The notes beneath the pieces were generated by a model, which was not told where the DNA came from, did no database searches, and saw nothing but the letters and a program-made list of their open reading frames with translations. A program made the translations under genes and the position numbers. Positions 25,301 through 37,800 of a stretch of 64,000 nucleotides of DNA are shown in pieces. This DNA is from Sinonovacula constricta (lineage: Eukaryota > Mollusca > Bivalvia > Cardiida > Solecurtidae). How positions within the stretch are numbered: position 1 is the stretch's first letter; each line of letters begins with the position of its first letter. The DNA is taken from positions 30,122,328-30,186,327 of the forward strand of contig CM017563.1 of NCBI GenBank assembly GCA_007844125.1, written 5' to 3'.

Positions 25301-28300
25301 GGTAGGTCCTTTTAGTTGGAATTCATGGATTTCATCGCCTGTCCTTTTGTTAATATTGCAATTACAAACAGTGAAATTTCTTTCTTTTGCATAAATATAA
25401 GCTTATAATTTATTTAAAAACTTATAGAGATATGTTATTTAAAAAAGAAAATTGAAATGTTTGTTGAGAATGGTTGACCTTGGTATCATAAGAAAGGCAG
25501 AAAAGTCAACAAATACTCAATAAAGCACAAGCACAAAAACGGAGTAAAACAAATAAAAGGACCTACTTGCATTTAAGGATTATTCAGGGGAGACTATTCA
25601 TTAATGTCTTCCATTATTATCCATTTATTCCTCCTGGTCTTATATGCAAGTCACCCATTGAGCTTACATTATAAGATTGTAGGACAACTTTCCACTTTTT
25701 CTTGGACATTTTCAGTTGTAAACTCACAGCTTACAAGGAAGAATTGACAGGAAAATATACATGTACCTGTTTTCCTGATAAAATAGGGTTTTGTAAAATG
25801 TTTTATTACATTGCAGTTGTTATAAGTATTAAGTGACAAAAAAACAAGATAAATAATGCTATGTTGTGTAAATTTCTTTGGGGTTAGTATATATGTAAAA
25901 TTTACCTACCAGTCAAATTTAACTATGTGTCTGGTCCCTACTTAATGGTTATGAAGTATTACCTTCAAATATATGGCTATAAAGTGTAATATTCAAAAGT
26001 CAGATTGTATGAGTAATGGTCGACATGCATCTAAAGATACTTATCCTAAATATGGCAGGAAAATAGAGGGAAATAACACTGCATGTTATGCAACATAAAC
26101 AAGAGAGAATGACTTATAAATATGCATATTTATTTCTTGGAAAATAAATTATACACTGTAAATCTATAAATATCGCAAGAGAGATAAGGTGCAAACAAAA
26201 TGGTATAAATTAGTTAAAAATAAACAAAATGGAAGAATAGCAAAGTTTTGATTTTTGTCCTATTGTAAGTATAAGTTAGTAAGATCCCCTAACCTTGTAC
26301 AAAATGTACAAAATAAATATATATTCCAAAAATAACATAAAACTATGTACATATTAACATATACAGAAAACAATAGAGCAAGCAAAAAACAATTATTAAG
26401 CTGTCTTGAATGACATACATAATTCTTTATTATTTCATTATTTATTTCATTATTTAGCAATAATAAAACCTTGTGTCTTCTTCACCTTTTATTCTTGAAA
26501 GTAGCCATTATATGTACATTCAATTATAATGTAACAACTTCTACAAAAGATTGCAACATGAACTTAACGAGAAAACTTTACGAAAAAGTTAAGGACATTG
26601 GCATACACTTTAACTGTAAACCATCCATTCACACACATTAGGAAAAGAATGTATTAAAAAACAGTCTGTATGCTAGTTTTTAATCAACAAAGTGTTGTTT
26701 GTTTCTTTGTCAAATTACCAAATTTTCTGGGATATAACTCACAGTCTTATTTTACAAGTTTGTGTATTACTCTTACACAGTGGTATGTACAGAGGTACCA
26801 ATATACTCAATAAATTTATTGGTTGAAATAATAAATCATAAAAATAACAGTGGTATAGCTTAAATATGAGTTAATCTAATGGAGAAAGATGGAAGACAAG
26901 ATGACAATATGGTTGACAAAGCAACTACAGCTGCTTATAAGGCACAGGCAATTGTTGGCAAATGATCACTACCAAATGTGGAAGGATAAATATTTCATCA
27001 TAACCATTTTTTCTCTTTGTCTTTTCAGTGGGCTTTGTTTGCTTGCAAGTATTTTCGCCCAACCTCAATACGGAAAAGCTTAGGATGTAGATCCTTATCA
27101 GACAGCTTCAGGAAAAGCTCAATCATTTGGACAATTTGATTAATGACTATGCCAATTAGGTTGTGATCCATTTTATAAGGTTTAACTACTTATTTATCCA
27201 ATATGTCTTTTAAAACACACTCCTAAAGGATTCAATGTTAAGATATCCAGTGAATTACTTTACACAGAAGGAAACTTGATCTTTCAGAAGCAAATAGAAA
27301 CTACACACTGCTTCAGACTCCTTTGGAATCAAAAAAACGAAATTGAAAGATAATTTTCTTCTCATGTTTGCCATACAATAAACCAAAGCATAAAATCGAA
27401 AGTAACAAAAAAAAAAGTTCTAACATGTACATCTACTCTTAGAGTGAAGATTTTTTTTCAGTTGCATCTTTCTTGCACATGTTGGCCTTTTTTAGATGTG
27501 TATGGCAAGCGAAATAACAGAATGAGGCTAAAACAATGGAAGATGTGATCATGATTGGACATAAAACAGCCTTATAGTAGTGAAATTTCACCTGTTAGGT
27601 AGTTATGGTTAAAGATTGATTTAATTCCTATACACAACAGAGTTGCAAAGCTAACCTGGAGCTTTGCATCCACATAACTTAGAATTTCATCAACAGACTA
27701 TCTACTGAGGATTAACCCGTAGCTTGCTAAATTTTGTTAAAAAACCATGCTAAATTCTCTGGGTATTTTTCCTTTAGTATTATATATCTTAATGTCAGGG
27801 TTGATAAAAACTGTGACTGAGCATCAAAAAGTGCAGATCCTGATCAGACTGCTCCGAGCAGGAAGCTGGATCATCTGGAGCTAGACTAGTTGCCTTGTAA
27901 ATACACAAACAGCAGGTTAAATGTTACCACTGTCTGAGCGTCTCACACATGGGATTCCCTCTTCTTATATAAAGGGAGTTAACTCTATTAAAAAACTACA
28001 TTCTTACCTCCCTTGTGGGTAGGTATTTGGTATATAGTTACTGCAGAAAACTTTTAAACATTTGAAAAACCCTTTAAGACTGAAGCATACACATTAAGTG
28101 GAATCCTATAGATTGAGAAAAGAATTTATTAAGTTTGAGCACTTTTCTAAAAAATAAGCAAATTTAAAACTGAATTTATTATATTTCTAACATAAAGAAT
28201 ATGAAGATACCTTCCCACAAGGGAGATAACTAAAACATTTCTTTCATTTTGAAAAATAGGGAATAGGGTTAACATCCCTTAGCTCTAGTAGTTAGTCTAT

Positions 28301-29644
28301 CTGCTGATGAGGTTCACCATATTGTATTTGGATGAAATTTACTCATTTTTGTGTGTGTAACTGAAATGTTCAACTCATCAATTTTAAGCCTAATAGTCTT
28401 GTTAGAACTACAACACCAACGTTGTAAAGGCTTCATGATATAAGCAAAGTTGTACAGATATTTGTTAATCTGTCTGTATACTAACAATGTTTTCCAAATA
28501 AAAATGTAAAGACAAAATGTGATATTGTGACTAAAGATTATTAAAACAAAAATATATTTTAAAAATCTACTTATTTTTCCTCCTGAACACAAAGCAGTCT
28601 GCATCATTGCTTTCATATATCACACAAAAATGGAAACAGCAAAGAAACAATATGAACAATAGTTTGAAATGTAAAATCAATTAAAAACAATTCAATCAAT
28701 TAAGTATGGATTTGTGTCATTTCATTATTAACATTTTTAATTATAAGAAAAATGCTCATCAATGACTCAACTTATTATGCATGTTTGTCATTTACTATTA
28801 AATTAATTTACAAAAATATAATTGTACAAGCTTTGCACATATTTTCTCACTTAACAATGTAGCTAGAGAAAACATGAATTTTGTTAATATGCTCGTACTT
28901 TGTTGAACATACAATAGAAACATACAGATCTCTCCAGATAAACAAGACATGAGAAGCTTAATTACAAAAAGGACTTACTCTCTACTGTAAAACACTCACA
29001 TCATACAAAATACAACATCTATGGCATCACAGTCTTATCAAGAGAACAAAAGTGTAAAAGCTATTCAAAGAATTATTCTTTTATTTCTTATCACTCAAGG
29101 GAGTTAACTTCCACAAATCAACGTAATCTATACATGTTAATCCTACATGGGTTATTTCCCTTAGGCACTTTCATTTCATAGTAACCCTCGCACAAATTAC
29201 TTTGAATGCTTATATCACCACCTGACTTGTCTTGCATACTTTAACAGGTAGGTTCATAGTTTCTAAATCAGCAATTAATTAAGCACAAAGCTTTGCATAT
29301 TGTCTTTCAAATACATACAAAAATAACTAGAAATTATATTAATCATAGTTAACACACATATTAAGGGCAAATTATTGACAAAGAAACAATTAAGCAAGGG
29401 TTCATAACATCATTCTTAGTTAATAACAATAAAGACTGTCAAATAAAAATATGACATTTCTGTTCATTTACTAATAATGGGTTTTATTCCACACAAATTA
29501 TTTAATTGAAACACACTTTTATTTCTTTTTTTCAAGATGTTAACACATAAAGGCAGTATTCATAAAACATTATGTACATGAACATCTATGTACAGTGTGC
29601 AAAACTACAGCTCCAATGTAAGCTTTTGAGGTTAAATGTTCATA
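22371..29644. other. Gene-free AT-rich region
   Basis: No exon with convincing splice sites or protein similarity was found on either strand. The 129-codon minus frame at 24543-24932 is an AT-rich, Phe/Leu-rich chance frame. Possible decayed repeats occur near 27070 and 27830. Part of this could be very distal LRCH 3' UTR, but nothing shows it. Confidence 0.4.
23905..23950 (+). repeat. Solitary end of a pogo-like element
   Basis: taccttattttgcggaatat followed by accctgcaact closely matches the terminus of the element at 47875-49162 (taccgtattttgcggaatat as RC of its right end). No partner end was found nearby. Confidence 0.45.
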
Positions 29645-29990
29645 ATAAGAGAGTTTTCTTGAAACATTAATTAATCATTGTCTAATAAGAAACAGTTTTC
29701 TTGAAACATTTATTAATCATTGTCTAATAAGAAACAGTTTTCTTGAAACATTAATTAATCATTGTCTAATAAGAAACAGTATTCTTGAAACATTAAATAA
29801 TCATTTCATAATTTTAAAAAGTATTCTTGAAACATTTATTAATCATTTCATAATGTGAAACAGTATTCATGAAACATTTATTAATCATTGTCTAATTTGG
29901 AACAGTATTCTTGAAACAGTAATCATTACATAATTCAAAACAGTATTTTTGAAACTTAAATCAATTTTTAATTTGAAACCGTAATCATGG
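29645..29990. repeat. 42-bp tandem repeat, about eight decaying copies
   Basis: The unit aagaaacagttttcttgaaa plus catttattaatcattgtcta repeats about every 42 bp. Copies diverge progressively toward the right end. Confidence 0.85.
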
Positions 29991-30658
29991 AACTTTAAAT
30001 TATAATTTTATAAAGTCAAATGTCCTGTCAACATTTCACAATATTTAAAATCTCTAACTCTACACTTATTCATTACTTTTATCTGCCTCCCACAATACTT
30101 CATCATTACTGATATATAAAAACAATGTGCCAACACGTAGACAGTCACAATGGCCTGTATGATGCCTTTTAGTATAAAAACTTTTCCTTTTTTCTTTGCC
30201 TTTCTTTAGCAATCCTAATTTTGGTTGGACATTGCTACACTAGTCATTATTTGGAGAAAACAAGAATTAAAAAAAAACTCAGCCATCATCACAATTACAT
30301 GTACAGTGTTAATTTTACATATTAGAACTGTGTTTCAATGGTGCACATGTTTCAAAAATTAGATTTTTAGAAAAGTCAGTCATTACTACATCATGTCTTC
30401 AGTTTTAAAATGTAAATATTTTTTTGTTATGATTATTCCTTTAGATGTCAATGTACTCAAGATGAGAATGTAAAAATAAAGCTAAATGCAGTGAAACTTT
30501 CAATACCAGAATTTTTTCCAGTTTGGTGGTGAAAGACTAACAAAATTCTTATCAATCCCTAACAGACACTCTGATATCCTACAGACAGGGCTGCAAAAAA
30601 TCAAACAAGCCTTGTATCTCAAGAAGTCTATAATTATATCCTATTTTGCTGTTTTTTG

Positions 30659-31163
30659 AAGGTGGTATCCGACATTTTGCCTATATAAAATACATATTAC
30701 AATACTGAACCACTGATTTGGGGAATTTCTGCATATTTTTTGTATGAATTTATACTTTAGTCTTGATAAATACGATTTTAAACACTGACTTGTTAGACAG
30801 AGCTATTCGCCAAAAAAAAATAAAAAAAATCACTCGGTGTATTCTTTCAAAAGGTATCAAATGCTTCATAGTTGTCTCTGCTATAAACAGATCTTGGCTT
30901 CGGAGCAGATTACCAGGATGACAATTTAACGTGATCACAAAAGTGAGTGGTCACATGATTTTCAAAGTTTAAAATAGCTATCTCTGCAGTGTGGCTCAGA
31001 TAGGAAATACCTGTCTGCAACGACGAGTGCCAATTTATACTCAACTGTTCACACAGATCTAGGACATCAATGAACAGCATTTTGCTGGAATGTTACAGAT
31101 AACAATGGCTTATTTAGTTATTTGAAAAAATAATGTTTTGTCCAAACTGTCAGATACCACCTT
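30659..31163 (-). mobile_element. TIR element family III, copy c
   Basis: Ends aaggtggtatccgacatttt and aaactgtcagataccacctt are near-perfect inverted repeats. The interior (RC of gccacactgcagagatagct) is inverted relative to copies a and b. About 505 bp, no coding sequence. Confidence 0.82.
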
Positions 31164-31726
31164 AAAGTATCTGTTACTAATGACCTTAGCAAATGAAGTC
31201 AAGGGTTCTTCTATAAACTTGAGCTAATATGATTGTATTAGGGATGGTTTCTATGGACCCAAAATTCAGGTCAGTGATGACCTTGACAATCTATGATGGA
31301 GTCTCTTCCATGGCTAACTCTGGTGTTTTTGGTTCTGTTGTTGTCTATGGTTCTACTGGTGTCTATGGTTCTGTCACACTTCAATCCTCACAAAGTCTAT
31401 GTGTGTCGCTGTGGTTCAAGAAATATCCCATCATCATAGAGAACTGTATGTACATGTGTTAATGGCTGAATTATTCTTTCTTGCTTAATAAAGCACATGT
31501 CATTATCATACTATATTTTTTGTTTCTATGAATGGTGCACATTCCTATCACCATCATCATCCATCTAAGGATGTTACAGTTGAATCATGTGTAAGTTTTT
31601 CTCGTGCACAGCCTTTTCCCATCATCATAGTCTATCAATGTTATGGCTGAAGCACACTAGTATCACCATTACAGTCTAAAAGAGTTTTTATGGTCAGCCC
31701 TCTGGTGTGGCTCGATTTGATTGTGG
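31164..31726 (-). other. Probable 3' UTR of the soluble LRCH form
   Basis: The sequence after the TGA at 31727 has no further exon. No convincing AATAAA was placed. A short GT-rich triplication lies at about 31330-31372. Confidence 0.4.
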
Positions 31727-31849
31727 TCAAACACGTGCTGAGGGTTGTGTTCGAGAGTTGCTTGACATTGCCACAAGTGCCGCCACGGTTAAGGCGACCT
31801 TTACCATCCCTTTGTCCTGCAGGATGTCGGTTGCCTCGCACAACTGGTC
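31727..31849 (-). CDS. LRCH: LRCH alternative terminal exon 2: CH end, soluble C-terminus
   Basis: Acceptor ttctag, then 40 codons and TGA at 31727-31729. It encodes DQLCEATDILQDKGMVKVAL, TVAALVAM and a 12-residue Ser-rich tail. The pattern QLCxxxxILxxKGxxKVAxTVxAL is the canonical end of the LRCH1/LRCH3 CH domain. Phase 0 agrees with 44040-44117. It shares 10 of 25 positions with terminal exon 1 without gaps. It lies about 10 kb downstream of that exon, so using it requires skipping exon 1. Its local GC is high against AT-rich flanks. Confidence 0.9.
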   Translation of the reverse strand, partial: DQLCEATDILQDKGMVKVALTVAALVAMSSNSRTQPSARV

Positions 31850-34800
31850 CTAGAACAGAGAAATACACAAAATCAGTCAGACTCAAAGTAACAAGAGATG
31901 CATTTCTTCACAGCATAGAGCTGCTTGATCTTTAGCTTAGCTAGTTGTAAATACATCTCAGCCCAGACTTTAACCTACACAGTGAGGGCTGTGGAATTAT
32001 ACAGGTCAGTAAAAGTAACAAATCAACTACAGGTAACCTCCTTCAATCAAGGGACTTTTTACAAAGCATATAACAATGAAGATTGAACAGATAGATATTT
32101 AATGAAAAATCATTTGATCACTAACCAGCAAATAATGATGAATACTGTGCATAGTCATAATATACTTAGAAAGAAAACAATGTTCTCTGTTAAAGGGTAC
32201 ATCTTAACTTAATGTACATGTAGTATGGTTTATTTGTCACAACTAGCTTCGCCTTGCTTTCAATTGTCTTAACTAGCATGCCTTTTCTTACCCCCCCCCC
32301 CCCCCCCCCCTCTCATCACCTCATGTAGAATGCCTTTTCTCACCTCACATAGCATGCCTTTACTCACCTCACCTAGCATGCCTTTACTTACCTCACCTAG
32401 CATGCCTTTACATACCTCACCCTTCACTTACCTCACCTAGCATGCCTTTACCTCACATAGCATGCCTTTTTTCACCTCACCTAGCATGCCTTTACTTACC
32501 TCACCTAGCGTGCCTTTACTTACCTCATCTAGTATGCCTTTACTTACATCACCTATTTGACTTTCTTTTTCTTTTGACACCTTCCTTCTCATGATAATGT
32601 TTAAAATGACTGACAGAAATCTTTCTTACCTTTAGACAACTAATACTTACCTAAGTTGCCTTAATTTATCCATTTTATTTACTTCCATCATCCTTTCTCT
32701 ACCAGAATTGAAATGTTCCTTCCTACTTACTTTTTGTCAAAACAAACATTTGAGTTTATAATATTCCTGCTTAACTGTAAGACCATTTCGAAGCAGCAGA
32801 CTGCTTAAAGTAAATCTGACCAATCAGAGTGCTGCAAATGTTCTTTAGCTCAAAACAAGTGACCAGTGTATACATGGCATTGTGTCATTGAAGGAATGTT
32901 GAGATGATTTGTACTTCATCTCCACTATTTTCACGCTGCTCATAATAAGCGATAAATACTTGATGAAATTGTTTTACCAATAAAAAACACTATCAACCAA
33001 TCTTTGTCAACATACAACCAATCTTCGTAAACACATAAATAAATGTTGTTTAACTTATTTTCCTATCTTGAAGAATGTTTATGTGTACACCATACAAGGA
33101 CATCTGATAAAACACTAACAACATATATTTGGTTTTTTTTCAAAACTCAAATCTTTTTAATAAAGTTTAACAAAAAGGGAAACAAATTGCAGTTTGTCTT
33201 TAACAAACATACAATAAAATTAACAAATACGATAAAAACATGTGCATTTGTAATACATCAGACAATAGTGAGAATCTGTTTTTAAAAAATTATAAAAAGT
33301 AACAAAGATTGCAATAAACTCAACAACAGTATGGCAAAATGAATCAAATAACTTTGATTGAGTCAACACTAAAAACAAATGTTGGTGTGACATGTAATAA
33401 GTACACGCAATTAAATAAACAAATAACATAATTGCGTAAAGCTTAATGTAAATCCAAATAATTATGAACAGATGTCATACAGCAATATTTAACCTTCAAT
33501 TATTAAACCACCAGGTCAATATTTTAACATTACATAAACTGAACTTTTGTACAAATAATAAAACCTTATAGAATAATTTTAATGTCCTATGAAAACATAA
33601 AATTTTTGTGCAAGATAAAAAAAATGTATACCTCAATAATGTTTAATTTATACAATGTTAAATACCATACTTCAACAACTTACAGGTCTGTTTGGCATGT
33701 TGAGAAATGCAACAAGTATGATGTATACTGACTGTAAAAATCAAAAGGTGTCTCTTTAAAAGTGACCAATTCATGTACAGTAAAAAACGCACTAAAAGGA
33801 CCACCTTGTTAAGTGGACAAGTTCTGGATGAACCACCAGTTGTCCTGTTTGAGAGGTTTCATTGTAGATGTAGTAACAAACAGGACTGATCTGAACACAA
33901 CAGTAGTCATATATATCAAAAATCAGATCTGTTTTCAATTTTTACCTCACTATCAATGAAATGGAATAAATGGGAGGCACTGGGACAGATGAAATATTAC
34001 ATGTTAAAAAGTACCAGAAATATGGTGGAATGTATCATTATTTATAGAAGTAGAACCAGTGAAAATAACATCACAAAAATAGATAATAGCAACACAACCT
34101 TAGACCATACACAAGATCAACTATATAGGCATCAAACTCTACACAACCATCAATCACATTTAAGGCTACTTTACATCAATGTCATTTGGTAAGAAAATAT
34201 CAAATATAATTAGTGACTTTACTGACAAAACATGTCACAATATCAATAAAAATATGACAAGCACTACCTGTTGACAAGGTGCTGTAGTTTTCTAATTGCA
34301 GGATAGTATAATGAAAATTCTAAGATGAAAAGGGGCACAACTATGCCAAAATTAGTTAAAGAGTTACCTGTCTTTTTTATATGAGGTGTAGATTAAAATA
34401 ATACAAACATGTGAAATCTCCTGCTTTTGGAGGGAGACTCCTTCTTTTAATGTTTAAACTTTAATTAGAAATGGGGGGTGTTTTACATAGTTTCAGAAAT
34501 CTCCCTACTTGGAAACAGATAATTTCCTTCTTTGTTTATATGAAAATAACAAATCTCCCACTTTGCAAGTGAAAATCTCCCACTTTGGCCTCAGAAAAAG
34601 TTGGCATGTGTGGTAATATATATCAAAGTCGAAAAACTTACATTAACAAAAACAGTTTAAGAACACAAAAGAAGATGCTGATACAGAATAAGAGAGCCAT
34701 GATGGCCCTTAATCGCTCTCCTGATGACACAGGCTTTCAGTAGACTCAAATCTGGCATCAAGTAATTAAAAGTTACTTTAGAAAACTTTGGTAAAGTTTG

Positions 34801-37800
34801 TACCATTAGTGTGGCCACTGGGTTGATAACATTTTCTTGAATTTTACCAAGTGACCTACTGAATCCTTATGACCCACTTCAAAAAAAAAAAAAAAATTTC
34901 ATACTGGCAAACATGCTGGCCAAGTTTGGTGAAGGTTGGGCCACTAATGCGGCCTCTTAAGTGTTTTCACAAGGTTTTTCTAAAATGTGACCTACTTTTT
35001 GAACCCACGTGACCCAAAAATAAACTCATTCAAGATTTCATGCAGACAAACATTCTGATCAAGTTTGGTGAAAATTGGGCTATAAATGTGGTCTCTAGTA
35101 TGTTCACAAGCTTTTTCTAAGATTTGACCTACTGACCTACTTATTGAGCCCACGTGAACCAGTTATGATCTCTTCCAAGATTTCGGACGCCAGACGAAGT
35201 GGTATCACAAAAGCTCCCCTTGAGCACGTCGTGCCCAGGTGAGCTAAAAAGTGATCATGACAATAGCACCAAGCTAAATAGGTGGATTATCAACAATGTA
35301 AGGTCATCATTAAATATTGTCTGTTTGTTGTGCTTTACCTGGAAGTTTGAGAGAGAGTAGGTGGATTGGCTTCTTTTTTTGCTTCAGGCATATGACATGC
35401 ATAACTGTAAGATTTATTATTTTATCTTCTAATGTTTGTTGTTTTAATGATAAGATGATTTTAATGTTTCATAACTTATTTGTTTTGTTTTGCATTTTCA
35501 GAAAAATTAAAAATGACCCAATAGCTGTTTAGTTATTCCGATAATAAAATTGTAATGGAGACCAGTGTGTTATGACAAATGTGAATTGAAGCTGTGCCTC
35601 TGAAATGAACTTCAGTGAAATGATCATTATCCAAAATGTTATACTTGTCGGGAGGATATATATCGAAAACAATGACGTCTTATTTTATTCATTCCATAAA
35701 AATTCATCAGTATATTCTTGCTTTTAATGTTGCAGCAAATTCTTAAGCGAAAGGCGAAGAGCAGCCAGATTTACTATAGGTCAACATTATTACTCCATCA
35801 TTATGTGTAACACAATTTCAACTGGCAACATCAGGAGAGATAAAAAAATGTCAATCATTGTCCTTGATTTTCTAAATAAAGTGGTGGAATAACACTTTTT
35901 ATAATGTTGATCTTCATGGTGTCAGATTTAGACAATGTCATTGACTATGAACAGTCCAACATATGCTATGATGGCCTGATTTGGCCAGATATAAAGTTAT
36001 GAACAGTTCCAAAATGATCGTTAAAGTCTGTTTACATAAATGGGCTTTTCCAATCAGTGTACCCGCCAAGACCAGGGTGAATGGTTGACTTTTTTGTTTT
36101 GTTTGTGATATTGTTTGTGATATTGTTTGTGATATATCTGTGATATTGTTTGTGATATTGTTGGTGAAATTGTTTGTGATATTGTTTGTGATATATCTGT
36201 GATATTGTTGGTGATATTGTTTGTGATATTGTTGGTGATATTGTTGGTGATATTGTTGGTGATATATCTGTGATATTGTTTGTGATATTGTTTGTGATAT
36301 TGTTTGTGATATATCTGTGATATTGTTGGTGATATATCTGATATTGTTGGTGATATTGTTGGTGATATTGTTGGTGATATTGTTTGTGATATATCTGTGA
36401 TACTGTTTGTGATAATGTTTGTGATATTGCTGGTGATATATCTGTGATATTATCTGTGATATTATTTGTAATATTGTTGGTGATATTGTTGGTGATATAT
36501 CTGTGATATTGTTTGTGATATATCTGTGATATTGTTGGTGATATATCTGTGATATTGTTGGTGATATATCTGTGACATTGTTGGTGATATATCTTCGATA
36601 TTGTTTGTGATATTGTTTGTGATATTGTTTGTGATATTGAGGAAGAAGCTAGGTACAAATCATGGAACTGTCCAGTGGATTGAAATGTTGGTTGTGAAAA
36701 CAATGACATGAAACAGCAATATTAACATATTTCATGCATCGAAAGCGAAAAGAAATACGTACTGTCAGAGATGGCCAAAAGCAAAGGAGTTTGGCCAGTT
36801 TTGGTCAGAGCAGAGCAAAGAAGCACTTTTCATTGCTGCTTTTTATCATAATGCTACACCCTTTTTTCTCATATATTTTTTGTTTTGCACATGATGGAGT
36901 CTGAAGTGTTCTAATAAATTCATAACATTTCTATAACAATATATAACAATGTACCGGTACCAATAAAACCCCAAAACACAAGGTCATTTAACAGTGAAGG
37001 GAATGGGGTGGGATTTGCCGGCATTTTAGCCGATACTGTGCAGAGACATTTCTATCATTATAGCACAGGGGCACTTATGAGGTGCCCAAGGACTGAACCC
37101 GGTCGGTCCATTATACTGACACCGACAAGTAATGCTGTTGGCTTAGCCCAGAGCGTTACGAGGGAAGCCACTACTACCAACTTTTAAGTCTTTGGTTTGA
37201 CCCAGCCAGGGTTTGACTCCAAGACCTCCCGATCCGCAAGCCAACACTCTTCCACTTGTGCTATTGTGACCGATACTTTTACAGTAAAGAATACTGTCCT
37301 CATGTCCTCTCATAAAAGAAAAGGGAGAACTCTTGTTTTGGTTAAGTTTCTAGTTAAATCTACTTAAAACAATTATGGTCATATAAGTGATGTCAAGCTA
37401 TCGTTGGTGAAGGAAAACAAATATCTGGGTAGAAGCGCAGGCGCATCGCAGGTCAGCTAGAAGACCTCTCCAAATGAAATTCTCAACACAACCGGGTTTC
37501 GCATCAATGCAGTGAAATGCTGAGAAGTTACAAGTCAGTGAGTCCAATCAGTCAGAGAAGTCCTACAGAGCACCAGCAATATGAGACAACCCAATTGATG
37601 TCTGAACATTCAGTACCTCCTTTCAATGCTAGTCTTCCAGTATATTTATCAATACATCTACTAGATTTGCAAGCAAAGTTCTACCTAATTTCAACATATG
37701 GTAATTAGAAAATGTGTACTGTATAGTGATTTATAATATACTGAAGGAAAAAAGTTTAGCAAGCTTTTTATGACTTTGGTTTTTCGGCTATATATCCTGA

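Noticed and set aside
26889..27083. 64-codon plus frame with a hydrophobic stretch
   Set aside because: It overlaps a decayed dispersed repeat and has no start context or homology.
31229..31462. 77-codon plus frame with repeated VVYGSTGVYGSV
   Set aside because: It comes from a short local GT-rich triplication and has no further support.
31690..31935. 81-codon plus-strand frame
   Set aside because: It is antisense to LRCH terminal exon 2, which has a clear CH-domain match on the minus strand.
36032..36709. 225-codon minus-strand frame, the second longest in the window
   Set aside because: It is the 12/11-bp minisatellite, open in every minus frame, with no unique protein sequence.
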